A stretch of DNA of 64,000 bases from Clostridiales bacterium (GCA_019423635.1 JAHZBA010000010.1:18534-82533), one strand, 5' to 3'. Shown: positions 1 through 8,778, counted from the first letter of the stretch. The notes: a model not told the origin generated them from the letters alone. Program-made: numbers and translations.

Positions 1-1716
1 GGCGGGTCCTATCTCATCAAGCCCATCCTCAACGACTACATCCTCCCGGGGGATTTTCCGGGCCTTGCCCGGATGCTGTGCCTCATGGGGGCGGTGTATC
101 TGACGGGGGCGGCCTGCTCCTTCGGCTACGCCCGGATCATGGTCCACGTGTCCCAGACCTGCGTGGCGAAGATCCGGGAGGACCTGTTTGCCAAAATGCA
201 GAAGCTGCCTTTGCAGTACTTCGACACCCACACCCACGGCGAGCTCATGAGCCGCTACACCAACGACATCGAGACCGTCTCCGAGGCGCTGAACAACAGC
301 TTCGGCAGTCTCGTCTCCTGCACGCTGAACTTTCTGGGCACCATCGCCATGATGCTGGTGCTGAGCCCCCTGCTGACCCTCATCACCTTTGCCGTGCTGG
401 CGGGAATGCTGTGGGTGGTGAAGTCCATCGGCAGCCGCAGCCGGCGGTACTTCGCCGCTCAGCAGGCGGCCCTGGGGGAGGTCAACGGCTACATTGAGGA
501 GATGATCGAGGGCCAGAAGGTCATCAAGGTCTTCAACCACGAGCCGGCCGCCAAGGAGGGCTTTGACCGCCGGAACGAGGCCTACCGCCGCGCCGGCGTC
601 CGGGCCCAGATCTTTGCCGGCGTGATGATGCCCCTCATGGGGAACCTGAACTATATCAACTACGCCCTCAGCTGCTGCGTGGGGGCCGTGTTCGCCATCC
701 ACAGCGGCGGGGCCTTCCGCCTGGGGGACCTGGGGGCCTTCCTCCAGTACACCCGGCAGGTGGGCCAGCCCATCACCCAGATCTCCCAGCAGATGAACAC
801 CATTCTCTCCGCCGTGGCCGGCGCGGAGCGGATTTTCGACGTCATGGAGACAGCGCCGGAGGAGGACGCGGGCCAGGTGGATCTGGTGCGGGTCCTGGAG
901 GGCCCCGGCGGCGCGCTGACCGAGGCGGAATACGACACCGGCGCCTGGGCCTGGAAAAAGCCCGACGGGTCCCTGACGCCTCTGCGGGGCGACGTGCGCT
1001 TTGACCACGTGGTCTTTGGCTACACCCCGGACCAGACGGTGCTCAAGGACATCTCCCTCTTTGCAAAGCCCGGCCAGAAGCTGGCCTTTGTGGGCTCCAC
1101 CGGCGCCGGCAAGACCACCATCACCAGTCTCCTGGGCCGCTTCTACGAGATCCAGAAGGGCACCATCACCTACGACGGCATCGACATCCGGGAGATCCGC
1201 AAGGACGCCCTGCGGCGCTCTCTGGGGGTGGTGCTCCAGGACACCCACCTCTTCACCGGCACGGTGGCGGACAACATCCGCTACGGCCGCCCCGGCGCCT
1301 CCGACGAGGAGGTGGAGGCGGCCGCCCGCCTGGCCGGAGCGGACAGCTTCATCCGGCACCTGCCCCAGGGCTACGCAACCGTGCTCTCCGGCGACGGCGG
1401 AAGCCTGAGCCAGGGGGAGCGGCAGCTTCTGAACATCGCCCGTGCGGCCTGCGCCAACCCGCCGGTGCTGATCCTGGACGAGGCCACCAGCTCCATCGAC
1501 ACCCGGACGGAGAAGCTCATCGAGCGGGGCATGGACCGCCTCATGGCCGGCCGCACGGTCTTTGTCATCGCCCACCGCCTCTCCACGGTCCGCAACGCCA
1601 GGGCCATCATCGTCCTGGAGCACGGCGAGATCATGGAGCGGGGAGACCACGACGATCTGATTGCCCAGCGGGGGCGGTACTATCAGCTCTACACCGGCCA
1701 GCTGGAGCTGGCGTAA
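1..1716 (+). CDS. ABC transporter permease/ATP-binding protein (5' partial)
   Basis: This is an exporter-type half transporter with a membrane domain fused to an ATPase domain. The reading frame is open from base 1, so the true start lies outside the window and the ATG at 73 is probably internal. The ATPase domain has Walker A GSTGAGKTT (near nt 1093), signature LSQGERQ (near 1405), Walker B VLILDEATSS (near 1465) and the switch histidine in AHRLST. A linker of about 30 residues with a WAWKKPDG stretch separates the two domains. This type commonly works as a heterodimer, so a partner gene may lie just upstream. The exported substrate cannot be inferred. Confidence 0.93.
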   Translation, partial: GGSYLIKPILNDYILPGDFPGLARMLCLMGAVYLTGAACSFGYARIMVHVSQTCVAKIREDLFAKMQKLPLQYFDTHTHGELMSRYTNDIETVSEALNNSFGSLVSCTLNFLGTIAMMLVLSPLLTLITFAVLAGMLWVVKSIGSRSRRYFAAQQAALGEVNGYIEEMIEGQKVIKVFNHEPAAKEGFDRRNEAYRRAGVRAQIFAGVMMPLMGNLNYINYALSCCVGAVFAIHSGGAFRLGDLGAFLQYTRQVGQPITQISQQMNTILSAVAGAERIFDVMETAPEEDAGQVDLVRVLEGPGGALTEAEYDTGAWAWKKPDGSLTPLRGDVRFDHVVFGYTPDQTVLKDISLFAKPGQKLAFVGSTGAGKTTITSLLGRFYEIQKGTITYDGIDIREIRKDALRRSLGVVLQDTHLFTGTVADNIRYGRPGASDEEVEAAARLAGADSFIRHLPQGYATVLSGDGGSLSQGERQLLNIARAACANPPVLILDEATSSIDTRTEKLIERGMDRLMAGRTVFVIAHRLSTVRNARAIIVLEHGEIMERGDHDDLIAQRGRYYQLYTGQLELA

Positions 1717-1739
1717 GGGACCGCGGGAGGCATTTCAGG

Positions 1740-2762
1740 ATGTACGATGTGATCGTCATCGGCGCGGGCCCCGCCGGAAGCGCCGCCGCCCGGACTCTGG
1801 CGGAGCGGGGACTGGGGGTGCTGCTGGCGGAGCGGGCAAGGCTGCCCCGGTACAAGTCCTGCTCCGGGATGCTGATCCAAAAGGCCCTGCGCCTGACGGA
1901 GCGGTATTTCGGCCGCCCGGTGCCCGCCTCCGTCACCTGCGCCCCGGCGGAAAACCGCGGCATGGTGCTGACGGACAGCCGCGGCCGGGAGTATGTCTTC
2001 CCCCAGCCGGGGCTGAACGTGTGGCGCTCCGCCTTCGACGCCTTCCTGGCAAACCTGGCCGCCGAAAGCGGCGCGGAGCTGCGGCAGGCGTGCGCCGTCC
2101 TGTCCGCCCGGCCCCGGGCGGACGGCGTGACGGTGACCTTCCGGGGCGGCGGACAGGAGGAGGCCCGCTATGTCATTGACTGCGGCGGCGCGGCGGACGG
2201 CCGCCGTCTCCGGGACCATGTCCCGCCGCCTCCCGGCGTCCTCACCTGCCAGGCCTTCTACGACGGCCGCATCCGGCTGGACCCCCACTATTTCCACGCC
2301 TGGCTGGCCCCGGAGCTGTCGGACTACGACGCCTGGTTCAACGTGAAGGACCATCTCCTGGTCCTGGGCGTCTCGGCCATGGACCCCCGCAGGCTGCCGG
2401 AGCTCCACCGCCGTTTTCTGGCGTATCTCCGGGAGCACCACGGCCTGGAGCTGGGCCGGATGCACCGGGAGGAGAAGTGGCAGATGCCCCGGGTCCTGCC
2501 CGGCTGTCCCCTCGACCACGGCACGGGGCGCATTCTCTTTGCCGGCGAGACGGCGGGATTCCTGAACCCCATGGGAGAGGGGATCTCGGCGGCCCTGGAG
2601 AGCGGCCGGGCCGCGGCCCTGGCGGTGTCGGCCCACCCGGAAGACCCCGAAGCCGCCCTCTCTGCCTACCGGGCCGGGACAGAGGAGCTGCACGCCTACA
2701 TGAAACGGCAGTGGCGCCTCACCGCCGCTTTGTCGGAGCGGTTCCGGGAGATGGACAGATAA
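1740..2762 (+). CDS. FAD-dependent oxidoreductase, geranylgeranyl-reductase-like
   Basis: The 340-residue protein opens with a dinucleotide-binding Rossmann motif, VIGAGPAGSAAA, close to the N terminus. A second flavin-contact motif, GETAGFLNPMGEGIS, lies near residue 265. This layout is typical of the geranylgeranyl reductase/FAD monooxygenase-like superfamily, whose bacterial members often have unknown substrates. The conserved CSGML after the first motif supports that group. It begins 23 bp after the ABC gene on the same strand, so co-transcription is likely. A terminator follows the stop directly. The reaction is not predictable from sequence. Confidence 0.85.
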   Translation: MYDVIVIGAGPAGSAAARTLAERGLGVLLAERARLPRYKSCSGMLIQKALRLTERYFGRPVPASVTCAPAENRGMVLTDSRGREYVFPQPGLNVWRSAFDAFLANLAAESGAELRQACAVLSARPRADGVTVTFRGGGQEEARYVIDCGGAADGRRLRDHVPPPPGVLTCQAFYDGRIRLDPHYFHAWLAPELSDYDAWFNVKDHLLVLGVSAMDPRRLPELHRRFLAYLREHHGLELGRMHREEKWQMPRVLPGCPLDHGTGRILFAGETAGFLNPMGEGISAALESGRAAALAVSAHPEDPEAALSAYRAGTEELHAYMKRQWRLTAALSERFREMDR

Positions 2763-2767
2763 AAAGG

Positions 2768-2797
2768 GCCGTGCGGACCACCTGTTGTCCGCACGGC
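2768..2797. terminator. Bidirectional terminator between convergent genes
   Basis: An 11-bp perfect stem (GCCGTGCGGAC with GTCCGCACGGC) and 8-nt loop is flanked by A5 on the left and TCTTTT on the right. It can therefore stop the oxidoreductase transcript and the opposing DUF6512-like transcript. Confidence 0.85.
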
Positions 2798-2854
2798 TCT
2801 TTTCCTCTCTCACGTGTCCGCCCCGGCTTTCCGCGCCGCCAGGGCGGCACGCCG

Positions 2855-3406
2855 TCAGTTCACATGGTGAAACTCCGTCACCCCCGCCAGGCCCGTGGTC
2901 GGGTCCCGCCACAGAGCCAGGGGCCCCGGGTGGAACGTGCACCACACGAAGCAGAAGGCCAGGGCCCACAGCGCCAGCAGCCCCAGCAGCTGCTGCCAGG
3001 GAGACGACAGCTTCCCCCGCCGCAGCAGGGATCCGTCCAGCAAAAACGCCCCCAGGTCCGCCAGGAAGAAGACGGCGATGTTTACCCAGTCGATGTCCCG
3101 CCCCAGGACGCCGGTGTAGGTGTAGAACAAAATCGGAATCAGCGCCAGTCCCGCCAGGATGCTGACGCACCGCACCGCCAGGAAGTTGGGGTAGTTCCGC
3201 CCCATGACGCACACCTGCGCCACGGAGAAGAGGAACAGGGGGAAGAACAGCAGCTTCATGTGCTCCCAGGTGGACTCGTTGACGGCGGAAAACGCCGCCG
3301 CCAGGGCGCTGCCGCCGCTCCAGTCGTAGACGAAGTGCAGCAGCGTCCCCAGCGCCCCCGTCAGCAAAAAGCCCGCCAGCTCCCAGTAAAACAGCCGTCT
3401 GTTCAT
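2855..3406 (-). CDS. DUF6512-like integral membrane protein
   Basis: A 183-residue protein with about five hydrophobic segments, for example around FLLTGALGTLLHF, LFFPLFLFSVAQV and LALWALAFCFVW. The motif NESTWEHMKLLFFP between the first two segments recalls DUF6512-type proteins of Firmicutes; this assignment is from memory of the family pattern. I chose the ATG at 3406 (MNRRLFYWE) because GGGAGG lies just upstream. A longer frame runs through hairpin repeat sequence and is unlikely to be coding. Function is unknown. Confidence 0.75.
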   Translation of the reverse strand: MNRRLFYWELAGFLLTGALGTLLHFVYDWSGGSALAAAFSAVNESTWEHMKLLFFPLFLFSVAQVCVMGRNYPNFLAVRCVSILAGLALIPILFYTYTGVLGRDIDWVNIAVFFLADLGAFLLDGSLLRRGKLSSPWQQLLGLLALWALAFCFVWCTFHPGPLALWRDPTTGLAGVTEFHHVN

Positions 3407-3433
3407 AAAAACCTCCCAATCTCCCGCAAACTG

Positions 3434-3580
3434 ATACGAATCTTCCATAAAACGGTTTCGTTTTATGGAAGGGAAACGCATTCTGCGTTTCCCTTTTGCA
3501 CCAAAACGGCGCAAAACCCGTCTCATAAGAATCCACGGCAGATCCGGTCTCCGGGGACGGATCTGCCGTGATTCCAGTAT
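3434..3580. repeat. Hairpin (MITE-like) element, copy A
   Basis: A 147-bp non-coding element made of successive hairpins. They are ATAAAACG/CGTTTTAT, GGGAAACGCA/TGCGTTTCCC, and a long arm CGGCAGATCCG/CGGATCTGCCG. Imperfect terminal repeats (ATACGAATC left, GATTCCAGTAT right) bound it. It shares GGCGCAAAAC, CATAAGAATCCA and the hairpin order with the element at 37529-37684, so the two form one dispersed family. It lies in the leader region of the DUF6512-like gene. Confidence 0.7.
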
Positions 3581-3598
3581 AGGGAGAAATCGGAGATT

Positions 3599-3934
3599 TT
3601 ATGCAAAGACGGTCTGCACCAGCACCATGTAGAGCACCGTCCCGCCGGCAATGGACACCAGCACATTCCCCCACCGGCCATGGAGCAGTCCCACGGCCAG
3701 AATCGCCAGCAGCTCCGGCGCGCCGTGGGGGGCGGCACGCCAGGAGACATCCTTCAGGCAGTAGACCACCAGCAGCCCCATCATGGCGGCGGGGAGCAGC
3801 CGGCCAAGATCCGTCACGGCCTTGGGCGGCTCCCGCCGCTCCGGAAACAGCCAGAAGGGCAGCCAGCGGGTCAGCTGCGTCCCGGCGGCCACCGCCAGGA
3901 TGATGCCCAGGGTCTGTCCAGGTGTCAGGTACAC
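3599..3934 (-). CDS. azlD: AzlD-family branched-chain amino acid export subunit
   Basis: The small 111-residue membrane protein has four likely membrane segments and the AzlD pattern of TRWLPF in the first loop and LLPAAMMGLLVVY. AzlD works with AzlC in an exporter of branched-chain amino acids. The start is a GTG at 3934, preceded by GGGAGGGAGGAGG and overlapping the azlC stop by 10 bp. That indicates translational coupling. Confidence 0.9.
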   Translation of the reverse strand: MYLTPGQTLGIILAVAAGTQLTRWLPFWLFPERREPPKAVTDLGRLLPAAMMGLLVVYCLKDVSWRAAPHGAPELLAILAVGLLHGRWGNVLVSIAGGTVLYMVLVQTVFA

Positions 3935-4620
3935 AGCTTCCTCCTCCCTCCCAGCAGCGCACACAGCACCAGAATCATGGCTGGGATCACCATATTTCCC
4001 GCCCCAAACACCGCCAGGCTCACGGCGGCGCAGACCAGGCCGATCACCCCGGCGGGACGGTTCTCCCGCTTCTTCCACTGCTCCAGAAACAGCACCACAA
4101 AAAGGGCTGTCAGGGCGAAGTCCATGCCCTTGGTATGGAACGGAATGAGGTTTCCCAGAAGCCCCCCGGCGGCGGTGCCCGCCACCCAGTAGGCGTAGTC
4201 CAGCAGGGAGATGCAGAGGTAGAACCGCCTCGGCTCCACGCCCTCCGGCGGGTCCAGGGAGGAGACCAGGGAGAAGGTCTCGTCGCAGAGGGTGTAGATC
4301 AGGACGGCCCGGACCCTTCCCAAACCCCTGTACTTCTCCAGCAGGGCCAGGCCGTAGAACATATGGCGGGCGTTGACCATGACGGACAGGAGGAAGGCCT
4401 GAAGGGGGTCGAAGGCGGCGGTCAGCAGGGTGATGGCCAGGAACTGCATACTGCCGCCGAAGGCCACGGCGCTCATGAGGGTGGACCACAGGGGGCCGTA
4501 GCCCTTGGACTGCATGAGGACGCCGTAGGCCAGGCCCAGGCAGAGGAAGCCGGTCATCACGGGGATGGTGTTTGGAAAGGCCGCCCGCAGAGCGGCGCGG
4601 CGGAGCGTGAGATCGTTCAT
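3925..4620 (-). CDS. azlC: AzlC-family branched-chain amino acid export permease
   Basis: This 231-residue permease is the large subunit of the AzlCD branched-chain amino acid exporter in the cytoplasmic membrane. The family signature is visible as GLAYGVLM, FGGSMQFLAI, NARHMFYGL and DETFSL, with about six hydrophobic segments. It overlaps azlD and is probably co-transcribed with it. Upstream lies a 456-bp repeat-rich gap and then argS on the same strand, so it is uncertain whether azlCD has its own promoter. Confidence 0.92.
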   Translation of the reverse strand: MNDLTLRRAALRAAFPNTIPVMTGFLCLGLAYGVLMQSKGYGPLWSTLMSAVAFGGSMQFLAITLLTAAFDPLQAFLLSVMVNARHMFYGLALLEKYRGLGRVRAVLIYTLCDETFSLVSSLDPPEGVEPRRFYLCISLLDYAYWVAGTAAGGLLGNLIPFHTKGMDFALTALFVVLFLEQWKKRENRPAGVIGLVCAAVSLAVFGAGNMVIPAMILVLCALLGGRRKLCT

Positions 4621-5076
4621 AGTGACTCCTGAGAGGCAGAATTTTGGGTGGGGAGGGCGCGAAGCGCAGAGAAGGCTTTTTGATCAAACTTTTTCTCGAA
4701 AAAGTTTGTGGGGTGCAGGGGCAAAGCCCCTGCTCGCGCCCCGCAGGGCGCGAAAAATCTCAAAAAGGAAGGCCGCGCCGCATAATTCTTCGCTGACAGC
4801 CCTTTCGGCGCGGCCTTCCAGCGCCTTTGCCGCCTCCGGCGGCAAACAGCCCTCTCAACTTCTGATTGGCATTGAGCGTCTCTTCTTTGGATTTTTGATT
4901 GGGCGGGGCCTCTTGTTTTGGCCGTTCCGCCCTCCCGCAAAATGCACTTTCCCCGCCCTCGGGCGGGGAAAGCTGTTTTGCTGGCTTTTTCTTTGGCCGC
5001 CGCTTGCGGCGGCCATCGCAGGGGCTCTGCCCCTGCACCCCGCGGCCTTTGAAAAGGCCGGCGAAACTTTTATCTA
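4621..5076. repeat. Intergenic gap with two facing GC-rich hairpin repeats
   Basis: No gene is supported here. At 4685-4735 lies an AAACTTTTTCTCG/CGAAAAAGTTT hairpin followed by GCAGGGGC/GCCCCTGC. An opposite-orientation relative occupies 5010-5075, with GCAGGGGC, GGGGTGCAGGGGC (minus) and AAAGGC modules. The same family recurs near 39140, 43560, 48520, 50745 and 57775, usually just after stop codons. The middle is a run of GCGCGGCC and CCGCCTCCGGCGG palindromes. Confidence 0.7.
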
Positions 5077-6822
5077 TTACATCTTCTCAGGGGCATCCAC
5101 GCCAATGAGCTTCAGGCCGTTGCGCAGCACGATCCGCGCGTCGTCCGCCAGCTTCAGCCTCGCCGCCCGCACCTCCGTCTCCTCGCCCTTGATGCGGCAG
5201 GCGTTGTAGAAGCGGTGGAAGCAGCCCGCCAGCTCCTGGAGGCAGCGGTTGATGTGGCTGGGGTCGTAGTCCCTGGCCGCCAGACGGATCTCCTCGCAGA
5301 ACTGGGCCATCTGCTTGATGAGCGTCCGCTCCGTCTCCCCGGCCAGCAGGGCCATGTCCACCTCCCGCTGCGGCGGGACCGCCGCGCCCTCCTCCGCCAG
5401 GGTCCGCAGCAGCGAGCAGATCCGGGCGTGGGCGTACTCCACGTAGTAGATGGGGTTCTCACTGTCCTCCCGGACGGCCAGTCCCAGGTCAAAGTCCATC
5501 TGGGTGTCGGGCTTGGCGTTGAAGAACCACCGGGCGGCGTCTACCGGCACCTCGTCCAGAAGGTCCGACAGGGAGATGGCCTTGCCGGTGCGCTTGCTCA
5601 TCTTCACCAGCTCCCCGTCCCGCAGCAGCTTCACCAGCTGCATCAGCACGATGTCCAGCCGCCCGGAGCCGTCCAGCCCCAGGGCGTCCAGGGCCCCCTT
5701 GAGCCGGGCCACGTGGCCGTGGTGGTCCGCGCCCCAGATGTTGATGACGCGGTCAAAGCCCCGGGTCTCAAACTTGTTGCGGTGGTAGGCGATGTCGGCG
5801 GCAAAGTAGGTGTAAAAGCCGTTGGCCCGGCGGAGCACGTCGTCCTTCAAATCCAGCTTTTCAATGTCCTTTTCCTTCTTCCCCGCCCTGCGGGCCTGCT
5901 CCCGGAGAATGTCCGCCGTCTTCAGCCACAGCGCCCCGTCCTTTTCGTAGGTCCAGCCCCGCTGCGTCAAAAGCTCCACGGTCTCCGCCACCGCGCCGCT
6001 CTCGTGGAGGGTGGACTCCAGAAACCAGGTGTCATACTCAATCTTGTACCGCCGCAGGTCGCGCTTCATCCTGGGCAGGTTGATACTGAGGCCAAACCGG
6101 GCCAATGTCTCCTGCCGCTCCGCCTCCGGGGCGGCGGCCAGCTTGTCCCCGTGCTGTTCATAGTAGACCCTCGCCAGGTCCCGGATGTCCTCCCCCTGGT
6201 ATCCGTCCTCCGGGAAGGGCACCGCGTCCTCTCCCCGGATCAGCTGGAGGTAGCGGGCCTCAATGGAGTGGGCGAACTTGTCGATCTGGTGTCCGGCGTC
6301 GTTGACGTAGAACTCCCGGCTCACCTCCGCGCCGCAGGCCGAGAGCACGGAGGCCAAAGTGTCCCCCAGCACGCCGCCCCGGGCGTTGCCCATGTGCATG
6401 GGGCCCGTGGGGTTGGCGGAGACGAACTCCACCATGATCTTCTGTCCCCGCAGGCCGTCGTTGGTGCCGTAGGCGGCGCCCTCGGCCTCCACCGCCTCCA
6501 GGACGCCCTGATACCACCGCTCGTGGAAGCGGAAGTTCAAAAAGCCCGGCCCCGCGATCTCCGCGGAGGCAAAATACGTCCCCTCCAGGTCCATGTGGTC
6601 CAGCAGGGCCTGGGCAATCTCCCGGGGGGACTTGCGCAGCGCCTTGGAAGCCGCCAGGGCAAAGGTGGTGGTGAGGTCCCCGTTGGCGCTGTCCTTGGGG
6701 ATCTCCACCGGAGCGGCGTTCACCTCCGCCCGGGGCAGCGCGCCCTCCGCGGCGGCGGCCTCATAGGCCCTCATGGCCAGAGCCGCGGCCTGGTCCTTTG
6801 CAGATTGAATCATGTTCGTCAT
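5077..6822 (-). CDS. argS: Arginyl-tRNA synthetase
   Basis: A class I synthetase of 581 residues that charges tRNA-Arg. The HIGH-type signature appears as NPTGPMHMGNARGG near residue 110, followed by FYVNDAGHQ. The KMSKS loop is KMSKRTG, followed by DLLDEVPVDAARWFF. The C terminus carries the anticodon-binding helical domain and ends in KLIGVDAPEKM. I chose the ATG at 6822 because an AGAGGG lies before it. A longer frame would translate an inverted simple repeat. It is the third gene of a murI-DUF1934-argS operon. Confidence 0.97.
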   Translation of the reverse strand: MTNMIQSAKDQAAALAMRAYEAAAAEGALPRAEVNAAPVEIPKDSANGDLTTTFALAASKALRKSPREIAQALLDHMDLEGTYFASAEIAGPGFLNFRFHERWYQGVLEAVEAEGAAYGTNDGLRGQKIMVEFVSANPTGPMHMGNARGGVLGDTLASVLSACGAEVSREFYVNDAGHQIDKFAHSIEARYLQLIRGEDAVPFPEDGYQGEDIRDLARVYYEQHGDKLAAAPEAERQETLARFGLSINLPRMKRDLRRYKIEYDTWFLESTLHESGAVAETVELLTQRGWTYEKDGALWLKTADILREQARRAGKKEKDIEKLDLKDDVLRRANGFYTYFAADIAYHRNKFETRGFDRVINIWGADHHGHVARLKGALDALGLDGSGRLDIVLMQLVKLLRDGELVKMSKRTGKAISLSDLLDEVPVDAARWFFNAKPDTQMDFDLGLAVREDSENPIYYVEYAHARICSLLRTLAEEGAAVPPQREVDMALLAGETERTLIKQMAQFCEEIRLAARDYDPSHINRCLQELAGCFHRFYNACRIKGEETEVRAARLKLADDARIVLRNGLKLIGVDAPEKM

Positions 6823-6840
6823 AGTATCCCTCTTTCGTTC

Positions 6841-6920
6841 AATTAGGAATGAGGAATTAGGAGTTAGGAATTGGAGGTGGTTTACATAAATTCCTAATTC
6901 CTCATTCCTCATTCCTAATT
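6841..6920. repeat. Long inverted repeat of AATTAGGAATGAGG-type units
   Basis: Two 32-nt arms (6841-6872 and 6889-6920) are inverted repeats with only two mismatches around a 16-nt loop. Each arm is built from the short purine motif AATTAGGA/GGAATGA. It lies in the 106-bp space between the DUF1934 stop and the argS start, so the operon transcript would carry a strong hairpin just before argS. Confidence 0.85.
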
Positions 6921-6928
6921 AAGAAAAC

Positions 6929-7360
6929 CTATTTTCTCCTCACCTGAATCTTGAACCGGTTCCGCCCCGTCACGGTGTGCTCCACCGCGATGGAGTACCG
7001 GATCTCCAGCAGGCCCCCCCGCTGGGTGAGGTTGTGCCGCAGGTGGGCGGTCTGGACATCCACCGCCAGCTCCCCGTAGGGCGTCTCGTACAGGGAGGTG
7101 TGCTGCCGGCCCTCCTGAAAGATCATCTGGGAGTTCACCGTGCCCGTCCGGGTGAGGACCACCTGGTCCTCCCGGACCTGAAAGGTGGTCGTGGTGCCCT
7201 CCATCCCCGTCAGGGCCGTCTCCTGGTAGCACAGGGTGATCTCCCCCTCCGCAAGGGTCATGGCGCCCTCGGTCACCAGCTCCGTGGCGTCCGGCTCGGC
7301 GTGGTCATAGTACTGCTCTCCCCGAATGGTCAGCAGCACCGGAAACGTCTCCTGCTCCAT
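6929..7360 (-). CDS. DUF1934 (YwiB-like) beta-barrel protein
   Basis: The 143-residue soluble protein belongs to the DUF1934/YwiB group by its pattern of VLLTIRGEQYY, TEGAMTLAEGEITLCYQET and ending in RNRFKIQVRRK. In Bacillus subtilis ywiB is likewise next to argS, which supports the assignment. The family forms a lipocalin-like barrel; no enzymatic role is established. It lies 14 bp after murI in the same operon. Confidence 0.88.
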   Translation of the reverse strand: MEQETFPVLLTIRGEQYYDHAEPDATELVTEGAMTLAEGEITLCYQETALTGMEGTTTTFQVREDQVVLTRTGTVNSQMIFQEGRQHTSLYETPYGELAVDVQTAHLRHNLTQRGGLLEIRYSIAVEHTVTGRNRFKIQVRRK

Positions 7361-7374
7361 GGGGCCCCTCCTCG

Positions 7375-8190
7375 TTAATAGCGGTCAATATCCACCCACT
7401 GGGCGGCGTGGTGCAGGTCCTCCTGCAAAAAGACGGAGGCAATGCGCTCAAAGTCCTCCGTCCGGTCGCTGACGTAAAAGGACATCTCCCCCGCCCGGTT
7501 CTCCCCGGCGCGCAGATCCCTGGCCTTCAACAGCCGCTTGAGCTCAAAGGCGGACTCCTCCCCGGCGGAGACCAGCGTCACCTCCGGCCCCATGATCCCG
7601 GCGATGACCTCCGTCAAAAGCGGGTAGTGGGTGCAGCCCAGGATCAGGGTGTCGATCCCGCTGCCCTTCAGCGGCTCCAGGTACTCCCGGGCCACCGTCT
7701 CGATCACCACATCCCCCGGATGAAAGCGGCCGCTCTCCACCAGGGGCACGAACAGAGGACAGGGCAGGCAGCGGACCTCCACCGCCGGGTCCAGCCGGTG
7801 CAGCATGGCCTCATAGGCCCCGGAGCGGACGGAGGCCAGGGTGGCGATCAGCCCCACGCGCCTCCGCCTGCTCACCGCCAGAGCGCGGCGGCAGGTGGGC
7901 TCCACCACGCCCACAATGGGCAGGTCGTTCTCCGCCTGGAGGGTGTCCAGGGAGGTAGTGGAGACTGTGCCGCAGGCGATGACAATGGCCTTGAGGTCAA
8001 AGGAGCGGAGGAAGCGCACATCCTGCCGGGCGTATTTCAGCAGCGTCTCCCGGGACCTGCCGCCGTAGGGCACCCGGGCGGTATCGCCGAAGTAGATGAG
8101 ATCCTCCCCCGGCAGAATCTGCCGCAGGGAGCGGACCGCCGTCAAGCCCCCAAGGCCGGAGTCAAATACGCCGATTGCCCGTGAGTCCAT
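7375..8190 (-). CDS. murI: Glutamate racemase
   Basis: This 271-residue enzyme converts L- to D-glutamate for peptidoglycan. It shows the N-terminal motif GVFDSGLGGLT, then FGDTARVPYG. The two catalytic cysteine motifs are IACGTVS (the usual form is ACNTAS) and LGCTHYPLL. The Asn-to-Gly change beside the first cysteine is a variant, but both cysteines are kept. It is the first gene of the murI-DUF1934-argS operon, with a promoter 42-71 bp upstream. Confidence 0.95.
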   Translation of the reverse strand: MDSRAIGVFDSGLGGLTAVRSLRQILPGEDLIYFGDTARVPYGGRSRETLLKYARQDVRFLRSFDLKAIVIACGTVSTTSLDTLQAENDLPIVGVVEPTCRRALAVSRRRRVGLIATLASVRSGAYEAMLHRLDPAVEVRCLPCPLFVPLVESGRFHPGDVVIETVAREYLEPLKGSGIDTLILGCTHYPLLTEVIAGIMGPEVTLVSAGEESAFELKRLLKARDLRAGENRAGEMSFYVSDRTEDFERIASVFLQEDLHHAAQWVDIDRY

Positions 8191-8231
8191 GGAATTTCCC
8201 GCCTCCTTGTAAACTGCCGCATTGGCTTTTT

Positions 8232-8261
8232 ATTATACTATGAGATTTGGGGTGTTGACAA
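8232..8261 (-). promoter_or_regulatory. Sigma-A-type promoter for murI operon
   Basis: Read on the minus strand, TTGTCA is followed after 18 nt by a perfect TATAAT, about 42 nt before the murI start codon. No other promoter is apparent before murI, DUF1934 or argS. Confidence 0.7.
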
Positions 8262-8357
8262 GAACAAATCCCGAAAAAGCCGGGGAATTTCAGTCCTCAT
8301 CACGGCAGAAGCCCTGTCCCCGGCCGGCCCCGCGCTTCGCGACGCTGCCGATAAATA

Positions 8358-8658
8358 TGGCAGGGGCGGCGATCCGCTGCCCCTCCAAAGGAAGATCCAC
8401 TCCGCAGGGGCGGATATCATCTGCCCGTCCAGAGGAATATCCAATCCGTAGGGGCGGATATCATCCGCCCGTCCAAAGAAAAATCCAATCCGTAGGGGCG
8501 GATATCATCCGCCCGTCCAAAGAAAAATCCAATCCGTAGGGGCGGATATCATCCGCCCGTACAAAGGAAAATCCAATCCGTAGGGGCGGATATCATCCGC
8601 CCGTACAAAGGAAAATCCGGATCTCGCAGGAAGACGGGCGGCAGATCGCCGCCCCTAC
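8358..8658. repeat. Six 44-bp tandem units with an inverted cap
   Basis: Units start at 8358, 8402, 8446, 8490, 8534 and 8578. The first two are degenerate and the last four nearly identical. Each holds a palindrome, GGGCGGAT-ATC-ATCCGCCC, within GTAGGGG...CCGTCCAAAG. At 8635-8658 a related hairpin (CGGGCGGC...GCCGCCC) closes the array in opposite orientation. The 588-bp gap between murI and lspA holds no convincing gene; a short frame across it only translates the repeats. Related single hairpins occur near 34545, 35955, 39575 and 40330. Confidence 0.9.
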
Positions 8659-8778
8659 AGGGTTTCAGGAACCATCGCAAAATGCGCGTTTAGACACTCC
8701 CCCGCCCCCGGGGCTGGACATCCTCCTCCCTCCGTGATATGATATCATTTACTTGACAAATCAAGGAGGAGACCTCCT

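Noticed and set aside
1689..3962. A 757-codon open frame on the minus strand opposite the oxidoreductase gene
   Set aside because: It lies antisense to a clear FAD enzyme and crosses a terminator and the DUF6512-like gene; composition is Gly/Arg/Pro-rich as expected for a GC-rich shadow frame.
5215..6846. A 543-codon plus-strand open frame opposite argS
   Set aside because: argS on the minus strand has all class I motifs; the plus frame has no recognisable domain and is a GC-rich antisense artefact.
8222..8539. A 105-codon frame over the 44-bp repeats
   Set aside because: It merely translates the tandem units (period 44 is not a multiple of three, so the peptide repeats out of register) and has no good ribosome binding site.
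8358..8621. Possible CRISPR array
   Set aside because: Units abut with no unique spacers and are internally palindromic; no cas gene is present.
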